Positions 59,703 to 64,000 of a stretch of DNA of 64,000 bases are shown here, in pieces (the stretch's first letter is position 1; the number at the start of each line of letters is the position of its first letter). The stretch is from Xanthobacteraceae bacterium. Lineage in GTDB: Bacteria; Pseudomonadota; Alphaproteobacteria; Rhizobiales; Xanthobacteraceae. Location of the stretch: the NCBI GenBank assembly GCA_024508855.1, contig JANINJ010000042.1, forward strand, positions 186,001 to 250,000, in the 5' to 3' direction. A program made the translations under genes and the position numbers. The notes under the pieces are model-generated. The model made no database searches and was not told the DNA's origin. It was given only the letters and a program-made list of their open reading frames with translations.

Positions 59703-60995
59703 ATGCCCAAACCAGAAGCTCACGATAGCTATGATCCGCTGACGCCGGTACCACAGGCGAGTCGCATATTTGACGGACGCGATGCCTTCTCGCTTTGGTT
59801 CAGCCTCGGCATCGGCCTGCTGGTGTTGCAGGCAGGCGCGCTTTTGGTTCCAGGTCTCAGTCTAGGTGTGGCGTTCGCGGCTATTTTGGTAGGCACCGGA
59901 TTTGGGACTCTGCTGCTTGCTGCGGCTGGCGTTGTCGGGGCGGACACCGGCCTGTCGGCAATGGGATCGCTGCGGCCCACGCTCGGCCTGCGCGGCGCGT
60001 CGATTCCGGCGATTCTCAATCTCGTGCAGCTCACGGGCTGGGGCGCTTTCGAGATCGTGGTAATGCGCGAGTCAGCCGATACACTGTCGCGTCAAACCTT
60101 CGGCGTGTCCGCTCCGATGCTGTGGACCGTTCTGTTCGGCATCGTCGCCACGTCGCTTGCCGTGCTCGGCCCGCTCTCCGTGGTGCGCCGTATCCTGCGT
60201 AATTGGGGTATGTGGCTTTTGCTCGCTGGTGCACTTTGGCTGACCTGGCGGCTGCTGTCGCGGCATGATCTCATGGCGCTGCTCCAGCGTTCTGGCGATG
60301 GCTCGATGTCGTTTGCAGGTGCGGTCGATCTGGTGATCGCGATGCCCTTGAGTTGGTTGCCATTGATTGCCGACTACACGCGTTTTGGGCGTTCCTCCGG
60401 GGCAATGTTCCGTGGCAGTTTGGCCGGCTACCTGATCGCCAACGTATGGTTCTACGCGCTGGGAGCCAGCTACGCGTTGATTGCCGGCGGTGGTGACGCG
60501 CTATTGGCCGCGCTCGCCACAGCCGGTGGTGGAATTGCGTTGATCCTGATTCTGATTGATGAGACCGATAACGCCTTTGCTGACATCTTCTCGGCTGCTG
60601 TCTCCACCGGCACTTTGGTCTCGGTCAAGATTCCGCGGCTCGCGCTCGGCTACGGCGTGCTTTGTACTGTCATCGCGATGTTGATCCCGCCAACATCCTA
60701 CGAAAACTTTTTGTTGTTGATCGGTTCGGTTTTCGCGCCGTTGTTTGGCGTTTTGCTGGCCGATCATTTCATCGTGCGGCGACGGAGTATCGATGCAGCG
60801 GCAGTCAGAATACGTGACGGTATCTATTGGTTTACCGCCGGCTGGCATCTGCGTGGTTTGATAGCCTGGCTGGTCGGCATAGCCACATATCAAGCGGTAA
60901 CCAATCTTTGGCCGGGGATCGGTGCAACGCTGCCATCAATCGCAGTTGCCGTGGTCTGCTATGTCGTGCTGATGGCGGGACAGCGTCCAAGGTAA
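59703..60995 (+). CDS. cytX: NCS1-family nucleobase permease, CytX type
   Basis: The 430-residue product has about 12 membrane spans and begins with a pattern I associate with CytX: ASRIFDGRDAFSLWFSLGIG, LLVLQAGALLVPGL. LNLVQLTGWGAFEIVVM, MPLSWLPLIADYTRFGR and FIVRRR are further NCS1 features. NCS1 carriers move cytosine, purines, allantoin, hydantoins or hydroxymethylpyrimidine with H+ or Na+. CytX members are often linked to thiamine pyrimidine, but I find no TPP riboswitch in the 160 bases upstream. Here it most likely imports the N-heterocycle used by the preceding cluster. Confidence 0.8.
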   Translation: MPKPEAHDSYDPLTPVPQASRIFDGRDAFSLWFSLGIGLLVLQAGALLVPGLSLGVAFAAILVGTGFGTLLLAAAGVVGADTGLSAMGSLRPTLGLRGASIPAILNLVQLTGWGAFEIVVMRESADTLSRQTFGVSAPMLWTVLFGIVATSLAVLGPLSVVRRILRNWGMWLLLAGALWLTWRLLSRHDLMALLQRSGDGSMSFAGAVDLVIAMPLSWLPLIADYTRFGRSSGAMFRGSLAGYLIANVWFYALGASYALIAGGGDALLAALATAGGGIALILILIDETDNAFADIFSAAVSTGTLVSVKIPRLALGYGVLCTVIAMLIPPTSYENFLLLIGSVFAPLFGVLLADHFIVRRRSIDAAAVRIRDGIYWFTAGWHLRGLIAWLVGIATYQAVTNLWPGIGATLPSIAVAVVCYVVLMAGQRPR

Positions 60996-61211
60996 AGATT
61001 CCTCTACTCCTAAGAGTCAACTTCGAAAAATCACGCTCTTCAAGCCCGCAAAATTACACGGCGTCATAAGTAACAGACATGTCTGCGCCGATTGCATCCG
61101 CGAACGCCCTAACGGCGGTAGGCCCTCGAAATTGGTGACCCGCACGATGGCCTTTTAGAGCAACGGCGGGCCAGTCTCCTGTTTATTTCCCCGATACCAA
61201 TAACGCCGGTT

Positions 61212-61505
61212 TTATCCTGTCAGCCGCCGACTTTTCCGGCTCATTCGATTACCGATCAGTTTCAACCACGGGGCCGAATGAAACAGGCCCATCAGCAAAT
61301 ACATCGGAGCCATTCCAGCCAGTAATGAGGAAGGCTCGACACCGCAGATCATTCGCATTCCGTCGTCGCTCGGCAAACGCGTTAAGATTGCCATGGCCGC
61401 AAAAGTCGGCGTGGCCGAGATTCTCAGCCACGCCACGATGCGATGAGTGAAGGAATGAGGTCGTTCTGAAACGACCATGGATTCGCCAGCGTAAGAGGCG
61501 CTCAT
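61212..61505 (-). CDS. Small membrane protein coupled to the DUF899 gene
   Basis: The 97-residue product has two hydrophobic stretches, the first (IVAWLRISATPTFAAMAILT) weak and the second (SSLLAGMAPMYLLMGLFHSA) strong, followed by PWLKLIGNR and a basic tail. The ATG overlaps the stop codon of the DUF899 gene as ATGA, which supports translation. The pattern GMAPMYLLM..FH.APWL is one I associate with small proteins near ECF sigma factors, but I cannot name a function. Confidence 0.6.
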   Translation of the reverse strand: MSASYAGESMVVSERPHSFTHRIVAWLRISATPTFAAMAILTRLPSDDGMRMICGVEPSSLLAGMAPMYLLMGLFHSAPWLKLIGNRMSRKSRRLTG

Positions 61506-62305
61506 TTCTTTGCGCCTGCATTCGACTTTCGGAATGCTGCTTCGCCGATGTCCGAAACTTCGACCCACTTTGCGTCAGGCGCGGCATTGGCTTCGTAGTT
61601 ATCTTTCCAATTCCACCATTTATATGTCTGTGTCTGAGGGTAACCTTCCGGCGAGTCTTCCCAGACCTCTTGCCGCCCCAGCGGCGTGATGTCGAGATAG
61701 CTCCATGTGGTTCCGAGGGCCTCGTCACCGCGGTTGTTGGTGAAATACGTACGAAAAATCTGGTTGCCGTCGCGGAAGAAGACGTTGTGGCCGTGCCATT
61801 CGTCGACGCCGAAATCGGCGTCGAACGTTCCCTCGAACGTATACCAGGGCATCTTCCAGCCCATCCGAGCCTTTAAACGTTCGATGTCGGCCTGGGGTGC
61901 GCGAGAGGCGTATACGAGCGTGGTGTCGCGCGCATTCAGGTGAGCAAGGTTGGAAACCTGGTCTGCCCCGAGAGAGCAGCCACGACATGCGTGGTCAGGC
62001 CAGCCATAAACGCCGGGTTCGAAGAAAGCACGATAGACGATGAGTTGTCGACGACCCTCGAATAAATCAGCCAGGCCAACCTTGCCTTGCGGTCCCTCGA
62101 ATTCATAGGCTTTCTCGACTGCCATCCATGGCATTCGACGGCGTTCGGCCGCCAATGCGTCTTGAGCGCGCGTTGACGCCTTCTCCTTAACAAGCATTTT
62201 CCCCCACGCGTCCGTCCATTCCGCCAGCGACACGATTAGGGGCATGTTGGCGCGCCGTTCTTTATTGGCGTCATCTGTAGAGACAGTCTTTTCGTTGATC
62301 GTCAT
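61502..62305 (-). CDS. DUF899 (thioredoxin-like) family protein
   Basis: The 267-residue product matches the DUF899 pattern: SLAEWTDAWGKMLVKEKAST, ERRRMPWMAVEKAYEFEGPQ, DLFEGRRQLIVYRAFFEPGV, then HACRGCSLGADQVSNLAHLN, where the CxxC-like pair lies, and DWHGHNVFFRDG-like DEWHGHNVFFRDGNQIFRTY. These proteins have a thioredoxin-like fold and unknown chemistry. The ATG at 62305 is kept; an ATG 20 codons later (MPLIVSLAEW) is also possible. It is divergent from the SDR-sigma factor pair. Confidence 0.82.
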   Translation of the reverse strand: MTINEKTVSTDDANKERRANMPLIVSLAEWTDAWGKMLVKEKASTRAQDALAAERRRMPWMAVEKAYEFEGPQGKVGLADLFEGRRQLIVYRAFFEPGVYGWPDHACRGCSLGADQVSNLAHLNARDTTLVYASRAPQADIERLKARMGWKMPWYTFEGTFDADFGVDEWHGHNVFFRDGNQIFRTYFTNNRGDEALGTTWSYLDITPLGRQEVWEDSPEGYPQTQTYKWWNWKDNYEANAAPDAKWVEVSDIGEAAFRKSNAGAKK

Positions 62306-62565
62306 GGTCGTGCTCCTGTGGTTACTGTCTCTAGGACGGTCGACAAGAGCGAAAAGAGTCAGGGAATCCTGGCGTGGTCGAGCAGGGACTAGTCACTGCG
62401 CGATCCGGGTATTCGATGACAATCGTTGGTTGAGCCGTCAGGACGTTGATGCCTTCGCTGTTCCGGCATCAGCTCGATAATCTCACGCGCCATAGGTCGG
62501 ATCAGGGCCTGACTCTTTTTCGAGCCGTCGATCGTCTTAGCTTCACAAACGTTGGAGCAAAGCAT

Positions 62566-63324
62566 ATGAGTCTCAAAGATAAAAACGCGATCGTCACCGG
62601 CGGAAGTCGCGGCCTTGGTCTGGGCCTGGTTGAAGCGCTTGTGGCCGAAGGCGCAAAGGTCACCGTGGTTGCCCGGCGGGCGGACGCACTCGAGGCCGTC
62701 AAGGCCCGCCTCGGAGTTGCGACCATCTCGGCGGACGTAACGGATCGCGCCGCCGCCAACCGCATCCTTTCCGACGTCCAGCCCGATATCCTGGTGCTCA
62801 ATGCTGGTGTTGCGCCACGGATGGGGCGACTCGACCAGCTGAGCTGGGAAGACTTTTCCGTGGCCTGGGAAACTGACGTCAAAGCGGGCTTGTTTTGGTT
62901 GCAGGCAGCGCTCAATCTGCCACTGAAACCCGGAAGCAGGGTTTTGGTCGGGTCGAGTGGCGCGGCTGTGACTGGTTCGCAGATGTCGGGTGGCTATGGT
63001 GGATCCAAGCGGATGCTGTGGTTCATGGCGAAGTATGCACGTGGAGTTTCGCAGGATTTGAACCTGGGTATTCGTTTCCAGGCCATCGTGCCGCGGCAGA
63101 TGATTCTAGGAACCGGAATCGGAGATGCCGCCGCCAGCGTCTATGCGGATACGATGGGGATCACGCCAGAGCAGTTCGTTGCGAGATTTGGCGCACCGAT
63201 GCCGCCACGGGAATTCGGCGATCGTGTCATTTCGGTCCTGGAAGATCCGAAATATGCCGATGGCATCGTGTTAGGCCTGAACGGCGATTCCGGTGTGACG
63301 ATTATGGAGGGTGCGACAGCTTGA
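62566..63324 (+). CDS. Short-chain dehydrogenase/reductase
   Basis: The 252-residue product has the SDR nucleotide fingerprint AIVTGGSRGLGLGLVEAL, an Arg-Arg pair at the end of the second strand (VVARRADAL) suggesting NADP preference, VLNAGVAPR and the active site Ser (VGSSGAAVTGSQ) with YGGSK as YxxxK. The substrate is unknown. ATG 62566 has GGAG about 9 bases upstream; the frame extends upstream without family character. Its stop codon overlaps the TTG start of the sigma factor gene. Confidence 0.85.
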   Translation: MSLKDKNAIVTGGSRGLGLGLVEALVAEGAKVTVVARRADALEAVKARLGVATISADVTDRAAANRILSDVQPDILVLNAGVAPRMGRLDQLSWEDFSVAWETDVKAGLFWLQAALNLPLKPGSRVLVGSSGAAVTGSQMSGGYGGSKRMLWFMAKYARGVSQDLNLGIRFQAIVPRQMILGTGIGDAAASVYADTMGITPEQFVARFGAPMPPREFGDRVISVLEDPKYADGIVLGLNGDSGVTIMEGATA

Positions 63325-64000
63325 CCAGTAGCGGGCACTCTTCAAACGTCGATCGTCGGGCTGAGCTTTCCGCCTTGGCTGAACAGTTGCGGCCTGAGCT
63401 TCACCGCTATTGTTCACGCCTCATGGGATCGGTGATCGAGGGCGAGGACATCGTGCAAGACACACTTGCCAAAGCGTTCGTCGCTCTCGATGCACTGGCC
63501 GAAACGCCCCCGCTGCGCGCCTGGCTTTTCCGGATCGCCCATAACCGCGCACTGGATGTGTTGCGCAGCAAAGCCATCCGGGCGACCGAGCCGATTGAAG
63601 CGGCACACAATATCGTCGACCAAGCAAGTCCTGATCCAGTGGAGGAGTTGATGCGCCAGGAAGCGGTGAAGACCGCGGTATCGCGCTTTGCGGAACTCCC
63701 ACTTCTCCAGCGCAGCGTGATCATCTTGAAAGACGTTCTGGATGAACCACTCGCGGAGATAGCCTTGCTGCTCGATCTCAGCGTCGATGCTGTGAAAGCA
63801 CATCTCGCGCGCGGGCGCGCTCGCCTGCGCGAGATCAATGCGAAAGCCTCTCAGCTTCCCGAAGCCAGATCGCCGTCTGCGGCGGTGGCGCGTTATGCCG
63901 CTCTGTTCAATCGGAAGGACTGGGAGGGCTTGCGCGCGATGCTCGCAGAAGATGTGAAGCTCACGCAATCGACTCATCCCGTCCGAGTGGGTTCCGCGGA
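63321..64000 (+). CDS. ECF sigma factor with SnoaL-like C-terminal domain, 3' end outside the window
   Basis: At least 226 codons are visible. Sigma region 2 is LRPELHRYCSRLMGSVIEGE, DIVQDTLAKAFVALDAL, then LRAWLFRIAHNRALDVLRSK. Region 4 is RFAELPLLQRSVIILKDVLD, EPLAEIALLLDLSVDAVKAH, LARGRARLREI. A third segment (ARYAALFNRKDWEGLRAMLA) begins an NTF2/SnoaL-like domain, as in SigJ/ECF41-like sigma factors, where the tail modulates activity. TTG 63321 overlaps the TGA of the SDR gene and has GGAGG ten bases upstream. No anti-sigma gene is visible within the window. Confidence 0.82.
   Translation, partial: MTSSGHSSNVDRRAELSALAEQLRPELHRYCSRLMGSVIEGEDIVQDTLAKAFVALDALAETPPLRAWLFRIAHNRALDVLRSKAIRATEPIEAAHNIVDQASPDPVEELMRQEAVKTAVSRFAELPLLQRSVIILKDVLDEPLAEIALLLDLSVDAVKAHLARGRARLREINAKASQLPEARSPSAAVARYAALFNRKDWEGLRAMLAEDVKLTQSTHPVRVGSA

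Overview
The window looks like a chromosomal segment of a Hyphomicrobiales alphaproteobacterium, most likely in the Bradyrhizobium/Afipia/Rhodopseudomonas neighbourhood. The pointers are an alphaproteobacterial rpoH, a CsgH-type curli locus without csgE, long GC-rich intergenic palindromes of a kind common in that group, and the general base composition. The genus is an inference. The first 6 kb is ordinary backbone: small hypothetical genes, a hexapeptide acetyltransferase, rpoH, rluD and tRNA-Glu(CTC).

A lower-GC module follows the tRNA (about 6.0-10.5 kb): a frameshifted, truncated integrase, an alpha-oxoamine synthase (the AONS/CqsA/SPT fold family), and, starting at the very next base, a polytopic membrane GGDEF-EAL protein. 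An 11-bp copy of the tRNA 3' end lies at the far edge of the module, which suggests an old integration. Next comes a complete alphaproteobacterial curli locus (10.9-19.6 kb): csgB-like, csgF, csgG, three very large curlins with near-identical ends and near-identical leaders, and csgH.

From 20.3 to 27.1 kb lies an ectoine/hydroxyectoine locus on the minus strand (ectA-ectB, ectC, ectD and two MFS transporters) with a divergent MarR-type ectR. ectA and ectB are fused in frame here, apparently by a 13-bp tandem duplication. From 27.4 to 37.2 kb is a compact nonribosomal peptide cluster: a C-A-T synthetase whose A-domain code reads as beta-alanine, a C-T-TE protein with a cysteine thioesterase, a Wzm/Wzt-type exporter, a GNAT acetyltransferase, an Sfp-type phosphopantetheinyl transferase, and panD, the enzyme that makes beta-alanine. 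The internal logic is strong: panD supplies the monomer, the PPTase activates the carriers and the ABC pair exports the product.

From 37.5 to 49.6 kb are catabolic genes: an SsuABC/ThiXYZ-like transporter, UbiD and UbiX, a sulfide:quinone oxidoreductase, serine ammonia-lyase, a MocR regulator, a PncC-like amidase, a CobW GTPase and a PRPP synthetase. From 49.7 to 61.0 kb a same-strand cluster carries an OMP-decarboxylase-like protein, an aldehyde dehydrogenase, an amidohydrolase, a NadC-like phosphoribosyltransferase with altered substrate motifs, a HAD nucleotidase, a full Liv-type ABC importer and a CytX-type NCS1 permease. With the adjacent PRPP synthetase this suggests an undescribed, phosphoribosylation-dependent route for breaking down an N-heterocycle. 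The window ends with a DUF899 operon, a short-chain dehydrogenase and a partial ECF sigma factor with a SnoaL-like tail.

The most interesting candidates are the beta-alanine NRPS/exporter cluster, the oxoamine-synthase plus c-di-GMP module beside curli, the phosphoribosyl-dependent catabolic cluster, and the ectA-ectB fusion. All functional statements come from reading motifs and context; no database search was run.
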